DNA of 64,000 nucleotides from Adhaeribacter_A terreus (GTDB taxonomy: Bacteria; Bacteroidota; Bacteroidia; Cytophagales; Hymenobacteraceae): contig NZ_JBHSKT010000002.1 of the NCBI RefSeq assembly GCF_042657365.1, positions 310,001 through 374,000 on the forward strand, read 5' to 3'. The notes under the pieces were generated by a model. It was not told where the DNA came from, did not search any database, and saw nothing but the letters and a program-made list of their open reading frames with translations. The translations under genes were made by a program, and so were the position numbers. This document shows positions 50,443 through 57,479 of the stretch, piece after piece. The first letter of the stretch is position 1; each line of letters begins with the position of its first letter.

Positions 50443-51201
50443 ATGAAAAAAATCTTGAGCCTGGCAGTTTCGCTTTTTTTAGCGGGCCAGGCACTGGCCG
50501 AAACCGATACCATTCGGGTGGCTAACCAGCAATTACAAACCCGATATTTGAAGCCAGTTTCGAGACAATACCTGGTTTACCGGCAACGCACGCCAGGAAG
50601 TTCTAAAAAGCAACTTTCCGTTTGGGAACGCAACGTGGACGTGAAAAATAACCAGGTACAGATCTCTCAGAAATGGTTTGGCGCCGATACCATTACCCGG
50701 CAACTTTTTTCGGTTTGCGATTCGAAAGATCTTCGGCCGGTTTACCATTATGTGAAGAATTTCCGGAACGAGGTGGAAGCGTATACTTTTAATGGGAGAC
50801 AAACCATTGGTACCGACAGCGTTTCTAAAAACCTTAAAAAGGATTTTAGAAACGAATGGAAAGAGCCGGCTTTTAACTGGGAACTCGACATGGAAACATT
50901 TGCTTTATTGCCCCTGAAAAAGGATAAAAAATTTGTGATCCCGTTTTACCATCCTGGCAGCAGCACCGGCCCGGCGTATTATTTATATGAAGTTGCCGGG
51001 GAGGAAAAGATCAGGATCGGCAATGAAAAACTTCACGATTGCTGGCTGCTAAAAATTAACTATTCCGATGAGAATTACGCCACTTTCTGGATAGATAAAA
51101 AGGAAAAAGAAGTGCTGAAAATGGAAGAATTCTTTAATGGCTGGTACCGCTACAAGATCAAATTACCTGCTGTAGATCTGGGCTCCCAAAAGAAAGTGTG
51201 A
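50443..51201 (+). CDS. Secreted protein of unknown function (DUF3108-like)
   Basis: A 252-aa exported protein. The ATG at 50443 gives signal peptide MKKILSLAVSLFLAGQALAE; an upstream in-frame ATG would place residues before it. The mature domain, with beta-strands such as YYLYEVAGEEKIRIG, CWLLKINYSDENYATFWIDKKEKEVLKMEE, resembles DUF3108-like proteins, in which a bound lipid or sugar has been suggested. No function is asserted. It is monocistronic with a terminator 43 bp after the stop. Confidence 0.65.
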   Translation: MKKILSLAVSLFLAGQALAETDTIRVANQQLQTRYLKPVSRQYLVYRQRTPGSSKKQLSVWERNVDVKNNQVQISQKWFGADTITRQLFSVCDSKDLRPVYHYVKNFRNEVEAYTFNGRQTIGTDSVSKNLKKDFRNEWKEPAFNWELDMETFALLPLKKDKKFVIPFYHPGSSTGPAYYLYEVAGEEKIRIGNEKLHDCWLLKINYSDENYATFWIDKKEKEVLKMEEFFNGWYRYKIKLPAVDLGSQKKV

Positions 51202-51244
51202 TGTATTTATAATCGGGCGGTTTTACCTAACTGTATCTATATGC

Positions 51245-51278
51245 AAAAAGTCCGGCTCACTTCAGGGCCGGACTTTTT
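51245..51278 (+). terminator. Intrinsic terminator fused to a 29-bp element
   Basis: Stem AAAAAGTCCGG / CCGGACTTTTT, the same stem as at 50307. The ACTTTTT end begins the element at 51272-51300. Confidence 0.9.
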
Positions 51279-51300
51279 GGCGTTAAAAGCATAGCGTTTC
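51272..51300 (-). repeat. 29-bp dispersed element, copy 42
   Basis: Core GAAACGCTATGCTTTT, arm AACGCCAAAAAGT. Starts within the terminator. Confidence 0.88.
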
Positions 51301-51387
51301 AATAGCATAATTGCTGCTAAATTTCTTTGCGGGTAAAAGTAACAGGCAAGCCTATATTAATCCACGACATCTTTGGTTTTGTTAACG

Positions 51388-51416
51388 CCTTTTTTTACGC
51401 CTTTTCCTACCGTTTT
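51388..51416 (-). repeat. 29-bp dispersed element, copy 43 (in a lost coding tail)
   Basis: Core AAAACGGTAGGAAAAG, arm GCGTAAAAAAAGG. Lies in the read-through tail of the Lys/Gly-rich protein gene and would encode KTVGKGVKKG. Confidence 0.65.
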
Positions 51417-51422
51417 GCCAGC

Positions 51423-51656
51423 TTATTTGGTGCCTTTTACCGCGCCTTCGCCCGCTTTTTCAGCGCCATGTCCTACAGTTTTTCCGCCTTCCTTCACGGC
51501 TTCGCCACCTTCTTTTGCGGCATGGCCGGTTTTGTGGGCGCCTTTTTTAACAGTCGATTTTGTTTTGCTCTGGCCTGGTTCGGTTTGAGCCGCAGCTACG
51601 CCAATGGAGAAAATGCCTGCCAATAAAATTGCGAGTAACGTTCTGATCTTTCTCAT
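51423..51656 (-). CDS. Small secreted Lys/Gly/Ala-rich protein, apparently shortened by a stop codon
   Basis: A 77-aa protein with signal peptide (ends VAAAQ) and a mature part of short Ala-Lys-Gly units (KEGGEAVKEGGKTVGHGAEKAGEGAVKG). A TAA at 51423-51425 ends it, but in the same frame the sequence continues AGKTVGKGVKKGVNKTKDVVD to a second stop at 51357-51359, in the same composition. So the TAA looks like a recent nonsense change (from AAA, GAA or CAA). An antisense frame reads through the same sequence but is not supported. Function unknown; basic tail-like proteins of this sort may bind DNA or anionic polymers. Confidence 0.65.
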   Translation of the reverse strand: MRKIRTLLAILLAGIFSIGVAAAQTEPGQSKTKSTVKKGAHKTGHAAKEGGEAVKEGGKTVGHGAEKAGEGAVKGTK

Positions 51657-51796
51657 GATATTCCGGTTTCAATAATTTGGATGGATGATTTTAAAACGTT
51701 TACTGCTTTTGTTAGTTGCTTTTTTTAACTAGTCAGAATTGATAAAATGAAGAATTTTTCTTTCTGATAAGCTGAAGTTTACAATTTAAAAGCATG

Positions 51797-51825
51797 AGTT
51801 TTTCAGGCCAAAACCATAGCGTTTT
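51797..51825 (-). repeat. 29-bp dispersed element, copy 44 (consensus)
   Basis: Core AAAACGCTATGGTTTT, arm GGCCTGAAAAACT, the closest copy to the consensus. Between the KG-rich and four-helix membrane protein genes. Confidence 0.95.
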
Positions 51826-51848
51826 TATGAACCTGCAATTTTAAGTGT

Positions 51849-52304
51849 TTAATGAAAATTCCGGAATCTGCGTTTGGTGAATTCGTAACCGATAATGGCC
51901 GGCACGTAAAAAGTAACGTCGGCGAGCAGCTTTGCCAGCAGAATTCCCCACGATAAATTTCCGATCAGAAGTGGCAGATAATACATCAGGACTGGGCGGA
52001 TCAGGAAACTGTCGAACACTTCGGCAAGACCGAATTCGATGAATAAAGCCCGCAGATTTCTGATGAAGGTTTTGAAGGTGTAACCCTTACTGTTTTGCCG
52101 CACAGCTTTATAAGTCTGCCAAACATCTAGGATTAAAATGTAGCCGAAGTAAAACAAATTGCCTGCCCACGTTGCCGCCAGTGCAGTTTTAATGCCGCTT
52201 TGCGTGTATTTGAAAGTAAGTGAAGCCGCTAAAAGCGTAGCCACAACCGATAAAATTTCGGCGGGCAAATACCGTTTCAGCCATTCTTTTACTTTGTGCT
52301 TCAT
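51849..52304 (-). CDS. Small multi-pass membrane protein of unknown function
   Basis: A 151-aa protein with about four hydrophobic segments (near residues 15-35, 42-62, 100-125 and 128-145) and a basic N-terminus (KHKVKEWLKRYLPAEIL). I do not recognise the family. The topology is like small exporters or GtrA-type proteins, but no motif is decisive. It stands alone between a 29-bp element and the divergent PIG-L gene. Confidence 0.6.
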   Translation of the reverse strand: MKHKVKEWLKRYLPAEILSVVATLLAASLTFKYTQSGIKTALAATWAGNLFYFGYILILDVWQTYKAVRQNSKGYTFKTFIRNLRALFIEFGLAEVFDSFLIRPVLMYYLPLLIGNLSWGILLAKLLADVTFYVPAIIGYEFTKRRFRNFH

Positions 52305-52373
52305 GCATTGTTTAAACGGAAATTCTAAAGAATATTAACTAATTTAGCCCGGTATTAATCGTTTTTTATTCCA

Positions 52374-54866
52374 ATGTCGCTGCTCCGATCTGCCTGTAAA
52401 CAACTTATTCTCTTAATTTTCTTTTTCACACTTTTTCAGCCAGCCGAAGCGCAGGCGCCTAAAAAACCAGATGCTGCCGAAATTCTTCAGGGCCTGAAAA
52501 AACTTAATGTGTTGGGCAGTGCTTTGTACGTAGCCGCACATCCTGACGATGAAAATACGGCTTTAATTGCCTGGCTCGCCAACGAGAAACTGGTGAATAC
52601 TGGTTATCTTTCTTTAACGCGCGGCGATGGCGGGCAGAATTTGATTGGTCCGGAAATCCGCGAGCGGTTGGGAATTATCCGGACGCAGGAATTATTACAG
52701 GCACGGCGCACCGATGGCGGGCAGCAGTTCTTTACCCGCGCCAACGATTTCGGTTTTTCGAAAGATTACCAGGAAACGCTTACGCTCTGGGACAAGGAAC
52801 AGGTGCTGGCCGATATGGTCTGGACGATCCGCAAATTTAAGCCGGACGTAATGATCACGCGTTTTTCTACCGAGCCCGGCGGCACGCACGGCCATCATAC
52901 TACTTCGGCAATTTTGGCTTCTGAAGCTTTTGATGCCGCTGCCGACCCGAAACGTTTTCCGGAGCAATTAAAGTACGTTTCTGTTTGGCAACCGAAAAGA
53001 ATTCTCTGGAACACATCGTCGTTTTTTTACAAAGACAAGAACTTCGACCCGACCGGCAAACTGCAAATTGAAACCAGCACGTACAACCCGGTTTTAGGAA
53101 GAGCTTATACCGAAATTTCTGCTACCAGCCGCAGCATGCATAAAAGTCAGGGCTTCGGGAGCGGACCCAATTACGGCAAAGTAACCGACTATTTAGAACA
53201 CATGAAAGGCAGCCGCGCGCAAAAAGATCTTTTCGAAGGAATTGACCTTAGCTGGAACCGCGTTTCCGGTGGAAAAACGGTAGGGAAAATGGCTCAAAAA
53301 CTCGTAACACAGTTCGAGCACAACAATCCGGCGGCCAGCATTCCGGCTTTATTAAGCTTGAAAACGGCCATCGAAAAACTTCCGGAAAACCCTTATAAAG
53401 CAGCGAAACTTGCTGAAATTCAGGAACTGGTGAAAGCCTGCGTCGGACTTTTTATTGAAGCTACTGCTACTCATTTTGCTGCAACGCCCGGTGAAAAAAT
53501 CGAAATAAATACGACGGCTGTAAATCGCAGCAACGCGTCGGTAAGTCTGGAACAGGTTCATATTTTGCCGCTTCGCCAGCAGATCTCCGTAAAACAGCCT
53601 TTAACCAAAGAATTATACACATCTAAAACAACAGTAAATCTTCCGGTCGATTTTCCAATTTCTCAACCGTATTGGCTGCAACAACCGGGCACCGAAGGCA
53701 TGTTTGCCGTAGCGGATCAACAACTAATCGGTTTACCGGAAAACCCGGCTCCGTTAAATGTTACTTTTTCGGTGAAAATCAATAGCGTTTTATTCGATTA
53801 TACCGTGCCGGTGGTTTATAAACGAGTTGATCCGGTGGCTGGAGAAATTTACCGTCCGTTTGCCGTTACGCCGCCGGTTTTTGTAAGCCTTTCGGAAAAC
53901 GTTTACATGTTTACGAGTGAGAAACCGCGCGAAATACAAGTGCGTGTAAAGGCCGGAAAAGAAAACTGTGCGGGAACGGTGGCTTTGCAGGTTCCGGCAG
54001 GCTGGCGCACCGAACCGGCTTCCGCTAATTTTAGCATGAAACTAAAAGACGAAGAGCAATTAGTTTCCTTTAACGTATTTCCGGGGCCGGGCCAAACCGA
54101 TGCGAAATTACGCGCGGCGGCAACTATTGATGGTAAAACCTACGATAAAAGCCTGGTTACTATTCAGTACGAACATATTCCTACGCAGGTACTTTTTCCG
54201 GAAGCAACAGCCCGGGCCGTCAAAATAGACTTGCAGCGTATAGGTCAGCAGATCGGTTACATTGCAGGCCCTGGCGATGAAGTTCCGGTAAGTTTGCGCC
54301 AGATCGGGTATAGCGTTACGCCTTTGCAAAATGAAGAACTCAATGCCACCAATCTGCGCCAGTTCGATGCTGTAGTGGTAGGAGTAAGGGCTTTCAATAC
54401 TAATGATTACCTGAAGTTTGCGCAGCCGGTGCTCATGGAATACGTGAAAAACGGGGGTACTCTGGTTGTGCAATACAATACGAATCACGCGCTGGTTACC
54501 GAGAACCTAGGGCCATATCCGTTCAAACTTTCCCGCGACCGGGTTACGGTAGAAAATGCCGAAGTCCGGATGCTGAAGCCTGAACACGCAGTCCTGAACT
54601 TCCCGAATAAAATTACTGCTAACGATTTTACCGGCTGGGTGCAGGAACGCGGTTTGTATTTTCCGAACGAATGGGATAAAAACTACGAAGCAATTTTATC
54701 GGCCAACGACCCCGGCGAACCAGCCAGAGATGGCGGTTTATTGGTAACGAAATACGGCAAAGGGCATTATGTTTATACTGGTTATTCCTTTTTCCGCCAA
54801 TTACCGGCCGGCGTTCCGGGCGCTTACCGCTTGTTCACCAATTTAATTTCACTGGGGAAGAAATAA
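52374..54866 (+). CDS. PIG-L/LmbE family deacetylase with large C-terminal extension
   Basis: An 830-aa secreted protein. After a signal peptide (ends PAEAQ) comes the LmbE-type deacetylase domain with the zinc motif AHPDDE and later THGHHTTSA; these hydrolyse N-acetyl-sugar groups. Residues about 380-630 form Ig-like beta domains, and residues about 640-830 resemble a ThuA/glutamine-amidotransferase-like fold (LRQFDAVVVGVRAFNTND, VKNGGTLVVQYNTNH). The ThuA assignment is tentative. A 29-bp element (53763-53791) lies inside. The next genes are a 44-aa membrane protein and a sodium symporter, across a C-rich repeat. Confidence 0.85.
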   Translation: MSLLRSACKQLILLIFFFTLFQPAEAQAPKKPDAAEILQGLKKLNVLGSALYVAAHPDDENTALIAWLANEKLVNTGYLSLTRGDGGQNLIGPEIRERLGIIRTQELLQARRTDGGQQFFTRANDFGFSKDYQETLTLWDKEQVLADMVWTIRKFKPDVMITRFSTEPGGTHGHHTTSAILASEAFDAAADPKRFPEQLKYVSVWQPKRILWNTSSFFYKDKNFDPTGKLQIETSTYNPVLGRAYTEISATSRSMHKSQGFGSGPNYGKVTDYLEHMKGSRAQKDLFEGIDLSWNRVSGGKTVGKMAQKLVTQFEHNNPAASIPALLSLKTAIEKLPENPYKAAKLAEIQELVKACVGLFIEATATHFAATPGEKIEINTTAVNRSNASVSLEQVHILPLRQQISVKQPLTKELYTSKTTVNLPVDFPISQPYWLQQPGTEGMFAVADQQLIGLPENPAPLNVTFSVKINSVLFDYTVPVVYKRVDPVAGEIYRPFAVTPPVFVSLSENVYMFTSEKPREIQVRVKAGKENCAGTVALQVPAGWRTEPASANFSMKLKDEEQLVSFNVFPGPGQTDAKLRAAATIDGKTYDKSLVTIQYEHIPTQVLFPEATARAVKIDLQRIGQQIGYIAGPGDEVPVSLRQIGYSVTPLQNEELNATNLRQFDAVVVGVRAFNTNDYLKFAQPVLMEYVKNGGTLVVQYNTNHALVTENLGPYPFKLSRDRVTVENAEVRMLKPEHAVLNFPNKITANDFTGWVQERGLYFPNEWDKNYEAILSANDPGEPARDGGLLVTKYGKGHYVYTGYSFFRQLPAGVPGAYRLFTNLISLGKK
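53763..53791 (-). repeat. 29-bp dispersed element, copy 45 (inside a gene)
   Basis: Core AAAACGCTATTGATTT, arm TCACCGAAAAAGT. Antisense in the PIG-L gene, which reads TFSVKINSVLF through it. Confidence 0.85.
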
Positions 54867-54877
54867 ATACATAAAAA

Positions 54878-54955
54878 TCCTCCCCCCTTCGAAGGAGTAA
54901 TTTCTGGATTCGCATTATCTGATAAAGTCCTCCTTTGGAGGGGGGAAGGGGGAGG
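54878..54955. repeat. C-rich inverted repeat, family member 4 (diverged)
   Basis: TCCTCCCCCCTTCGAAGGAG near 54878 pairs imperfectly with the GGAGGGGGGAAGGGGGAGGA run near 54937. Same general type as the repeats at 27058, 33651 and 45572, but shorter arms. Confidence 0.65.
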
Positions 54956-54956
54956 A

Positions 54957-54985
54957 AAAACGCTATCCTTTTCAGCCAAAAAACT
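54957..54985 (+). repeat. 29-bp dispersed element, copy 46
   Basis: Core AAAACGCTATCCTTTT, arm CAGCCAAAAAACT. First of a direct pair, 2 bp before the next. Confidence 0.92.
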
Positions 54986-54987
54986 AA

Positions 54988-55016
54988 AAAACGCTATGGA
55001 AACAACTGAAAAAATT
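54988..55016 (+). repeat. 29-bp dispersed element, copy 47 (contains a start codon)
   Basis: Core AAAACGCTATGGAAAC, arm AACTGAAAAAATT. The ATG at core positions 9-11 starts the 44-aa membrane protein. The inner T tract is lost. Confidence 0.75.
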
Positions 55017-55130
55017 GATACCGGCAAACCGCCTTTCTTTAAAACCTGGAGCGGCATGTATTGGCTGGTATTGGGCTTTTTAGCCTTCCAGATTATTCTT
55101 TATTACGCCATAACCCGCTATTTCTTATGA
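54996..55130 (+). CDS. 44-aa single-helix membrane protein preceding the sodium symporter
   Basis: A 44-aa protein, too short for most automatic calls: METTEKIDTGKPPFFKTW, then one transmembrane helix (about residues 21-41) and RYFL. Its TGA overlaps the symporter ATG (ATGA), so translation is coupled. Small subunits of this kind accompany some SSS transporters, but this sequence is shorter than the DUF4212 small subunits I know of. The start lies inside a 29-bp element. Confidence 0.78.
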   Translation: METTEKIDTGKPPFFKTWSGMYWLVLGFLAFQIILYYAITRYFL

Positions 55131-56836
55131 GTTATATCGATTGGCTGGTTTTAGTTTTTACGCTGGCGTTCATTGTAATTTATGGCATCTGGAAAACGCG
55201 CGGCAGCCGTAATATTGAAGGTTTCCTGAAAGGCGATAATTCCGATGCCTGGTGGCGGATCTGTCTTTCTATCATGGCTACGCAGGCCAGCGCTATCACG
55301 TTCCTTTCTACTCCGGGACAAGCTTATGAAGATGGCATGCGGTTTTTGCAATTCTATTTCGGGTTGCCTCTGGCTATGGTCATCATTTCTGTTACGTTCA
55401 TCCCGATCTTCTATAAGCTGAAAGTTTATACCGCCTACGAATTCCTGGAAAGCCGTTTCGATCTCAAAACCCGTTCCCTGGCCGCTTTTCTTTTCCTGGT
55501 GCAGCGCGGTTTATCTACGGGGATCAGCATTTATGCGCCGGCAATTATTTTGTCGTCTATCATGGGCTGGAACATCAACCTTACCATCATGTTTATTGGC
55601 ACGGTTGTAATTATTTATACCGTTTCCGGCGGCACCAAAGCGGTAAGCGTTACGCAGACCCAGCAAATGGCCGTGATGATGGGTGGGATGATACTGGCCG
55701 GCATTATGATCGTGTATATGCTGCCGCAGGATGTTTCGTTTACCGATGCGGTGCAGGTTGCCGGACACATGGGGAAAATGAATCTGGTAAATTTCAGTTT
55801 CGACTGGAACGACCGGTATAATGTGTGGAGCGGCGTTACGGCAGGTTTGTTTCTGTTTATGTCTTATTTCGGTACCGATCAGAGCCAGGTCGGGCGTTAT
55901 TTATCCGGAACTTCTATTGCCGAAAGCCGCATTGGTGTTCTTTTTAACGGCCTTTTAAAGATCCCGATGCAGGTTTTGATCCTGTTTATCGGGGTGTTGG
56001 TTTTTGTATTTTACCAGTTTGTGCAGCCACCGGTTTTCTTTAATCAGGTTGAGAAAGCAAAACTCGAAAACTCCGTTTATGCCGGAAATCTGAAAACACT
56101 GGAAAAAGAACACGACCAGGTTTTTCAGGAAAAATCGGCTGGCATAAAAGTGCTGCTGCAAGGCATTCACCAGGAAGATGAAACCACCATTGTGGCTGCG
56201 CGTGAAAATCTGAACGCTATTAAAGAAAAGGAAAAAAATGTTCGTAGCAGGGTGGTTTCTTTATTGGAAAAAGCTGACCCGGCTGCCGAAGCAAAAGACA
56301 CGGATTACGTTTTTATTTCCTTTGTAATGAAGTACATGCCGGTTGGCTTGGTTGGTTTGCTGGTGGCTGTTGTCCTCAGCGCATCCATGTCTTCTTCGGC
56401 GTCGGCTTTTAATGCGCTGGCATCCACAACCTTAGTAGATATTTATAAACGAACGTTTAACCGCATCGCTTCCGAAACGCATTACCTGAATATGTCGCGG
56501 GTTTTCACCATATTTTGGGGTTTGCTGGCAGTTTTCTTCGCTACACTGGCTTCCCGGATGGAGAACTTAATTCAGGCAGTAAACATTCTGGGGTCTATTT
56601 TTTACGGCACTATTCTGGGTATTTTTGTGGTAGCGTTTTACTTTAAATACATCAAAGCGCAGGCTGTTTTCTGGGCCGCGCTTTTAACGCAAACGCTCGT
56701 AATTCTTATTTACTGGAAATCGGAGATTGGTTTTCTCTGGCTCAACCCGATCGGTTGTTTACTGGTTATTTTCTTCGGGTTGATTTTTCAGTTTTTGTTT
56801 GGGAAGAAAGAAGGTTTGAAATCAGTCGCAAATTGA
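55127..56836 (+). CDS. Sodium:solute symporter (SSS family)
   Basis: A 569-aa transporter with about 13 transmembrane segments. Na+-coupled SSS family blocks are ISIMATQASAITFLSTPGQ, SRFDLKTRSLAAFLF and FFATLASRM. A hydrophilic insertion at about residues 305-390 (KLENSVYAGNLKTLEKEHDQ ... VVSLLEKADPAAEAKD) is predicted to be coiled-coil-like and is unusual for the family. The ATG at 55127 (MSYIDWLVLVF) is chosen over one at 55061 because the 44-aa gene occupies that frame region. The substrate is unknown, possibly a sugar or amino acid. Confidence 0.9.
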   Translation: MSYIDWLVLVFTLAFIVIYGIWKTRGSRNIEGFLKGDNSDAWWRICLSIMATQASAITFLSTPGQAYEDGMRFLQFYFGLPLAMVIISVTFIPIFYKLKVYTAYEFLESRFDLKTRSLAAFLFLVQRGLSTGISIYAPAIILSSIMGWNINLTIMFIGTVVIIYTVSGGTKAVSVTQTQQMAVMMGGMILAGIMIVYMLPQDVSFTDAVQVAGHMGKMNLVNFSFDWNDRYNVWSGVTAGLFLFMSYFGTDQSQVGRYLSGTSIAESRIGVLFNGLLKIPMQVLILFIGVLVFVFYQFVQPPVFFNQVEKAKLENSVYAGNLKTLEKEHDQVFQEKSAGIKVLLQGIHQEDETTIVAARENLNAIKEKEKNVRSRVVSLLEKADPAAEAKDTDYVFISFVMKYMPVGLVGLLVAVVLSASMSSSASAFNALASTTLVDIYKRTFNRIASETHYLNMSRVFTIFWGLLAVFFATLASRMENLIQAVNILGSIFYGTILGIFVVAFYFKYIKAQAVFWAALLTQTLVILIYWKSEIGFLWLNPIGCLLVIFFGLIFQFLFGKKEGLKSVAN

Positions 56837-56860
56837 TTGAATTGGAGTTCTCTAACTTTG

Positions 56861-56889
56861 AGTTTTTCAGCCTGAAAGCATAGCGTTTT
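56861..56889 (-). repeat. 29-bp dispersed element, copy 48
   Basis: Core AAAACGCTATGCTTTC, arm AGGCTGAAAAACT. 25 bp after the symporter stop; faces copy 49 across 11 bp. Confidence 0.93.
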
Positions 56890-56900
56890 TTGTGGTTACT

Positions 56901-56929
56901 AAAACGCTATGCTTTTAGCTCAAAAAAGT
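56901..56929 (+). repeat. 29-bp dispersed element, copy 49
   Basis: Core AAAACGCTATGCTTTT, arm AGCTCAAAAAAGT. Core-to-core inverted pair with copy 48. Confidence 0.93.
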
Positions 56930-56953
56930 ACCAGATAGAAATACTACCGTTTT
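56925..56953 (-). repeat. 29-bp dispersed element, copy 50 (degenerate)
   Basis: Core AAAACGGTAGTATTTC, arm TATCTGGTACTTT. The core fits; the arm is degenerate and overlaps copy 49. Confidence 0.45.
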
Positions 56954-56957
56954 TTTC

Positions 56958-57000
56958 TGCTATCCTGAGCGCGAGCGAAGGACCTCGTTGGCGGGCAGCA
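56958..57000 (-). repeat. CTGCTGCCCGCC repeat, second copy
   Basis: Reverse complement of the segment 28847-28880 with a few differences (GAGGTCCTTCGCT shared). Part of an intergenic repeat family, not of the 29-bp element. Confidence 0.65.
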
Positions 57001-57028
57001 GTTTTTTACCTAAAAGTGCTAGCGTTTT
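57000..57028 (-). repeat. 29-bp dispersed element, copy 51
   Basis: Core AAAACGCTAGCACTTT, arm TAGGTAAAAAACT. Abuts the CTGCTGCCCGCC repeat. Confidence 0.85.
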
Positions 57029-57287
57029 TGAAACACCTTTTCTGCTAGACATCTGGCTTTTAACTTTCATCGGCAATTTTCTCCCTCAAGCCGGGCGGGC
57101 TTCGTTTCTGCGCTCGCGGCTGCACCCTTTCCTTTGCTTACGCAATTTTGCTAAAGCAAAAGTCGGAAAGTGCGGAGGCCGCTCTCACAGAAACTGGTAT
57201 CATTCCCCTTCGTAGCGGGCTTTTTATCTTTTGTAGCGTTTCAACAGACGCTGCGCTGGCGGAATGTGTGAAATTATAGTTTAGGAA

Positions 57288-57323
57288 ATCACAAGAATCA
57301 CAACAATCACAACAATCAAATAA
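57288..57323. repeat. 9-bp tandem repeat (ATCACAACA)
   Basis: Four units, ATCACAAGA, ATCACAACA, ATCACAACA, ATCAAATAA, in non-coding DNA. Confidence 0.75.
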
Positions 57324-57479
57324 ATCATAGTTCAGACCAATTTTATTGCCGTATGCTTTTGCTGTCGGTCCGTATTGCGATTTTGAATTCTGATGATCTT
57401 TATATTCTGCGAATCCTGAATAAAAAAAGCCCTTCCCTGATTCAGAGAAAGGCTTGGAGAAGTTATCTGGCAGGAAAAA

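Larger units (their letters stand above)
56837..57479. other. Long repeat-rich intergenic region
   Basis: About 640 bp between the symporter and the DUF2911 gene. It carries four 29-bp elements at 56861-57028, the CTGCTGCCCGCC repeat and a 9-bp tandem array. Open frames here do not look coding. Confidence 0.7.

Noticed and set aside
51327..51626. 99-aa plus-strand ORF rich in Phe and Ala
   Set aside because: Antisense to the Lys/Gly-rich protein gene. Its composition is the complement of Lys/Gly/Ala codons; the minus-strand frame has a signal peptide.
54824..55057. 77-aa minus-strand ORF with FPPPSPLQ
   Set aside because: It is a read-through of the C-rich repeat and runs antisense to the end of the PIG-L gene and the 44-aa gene.
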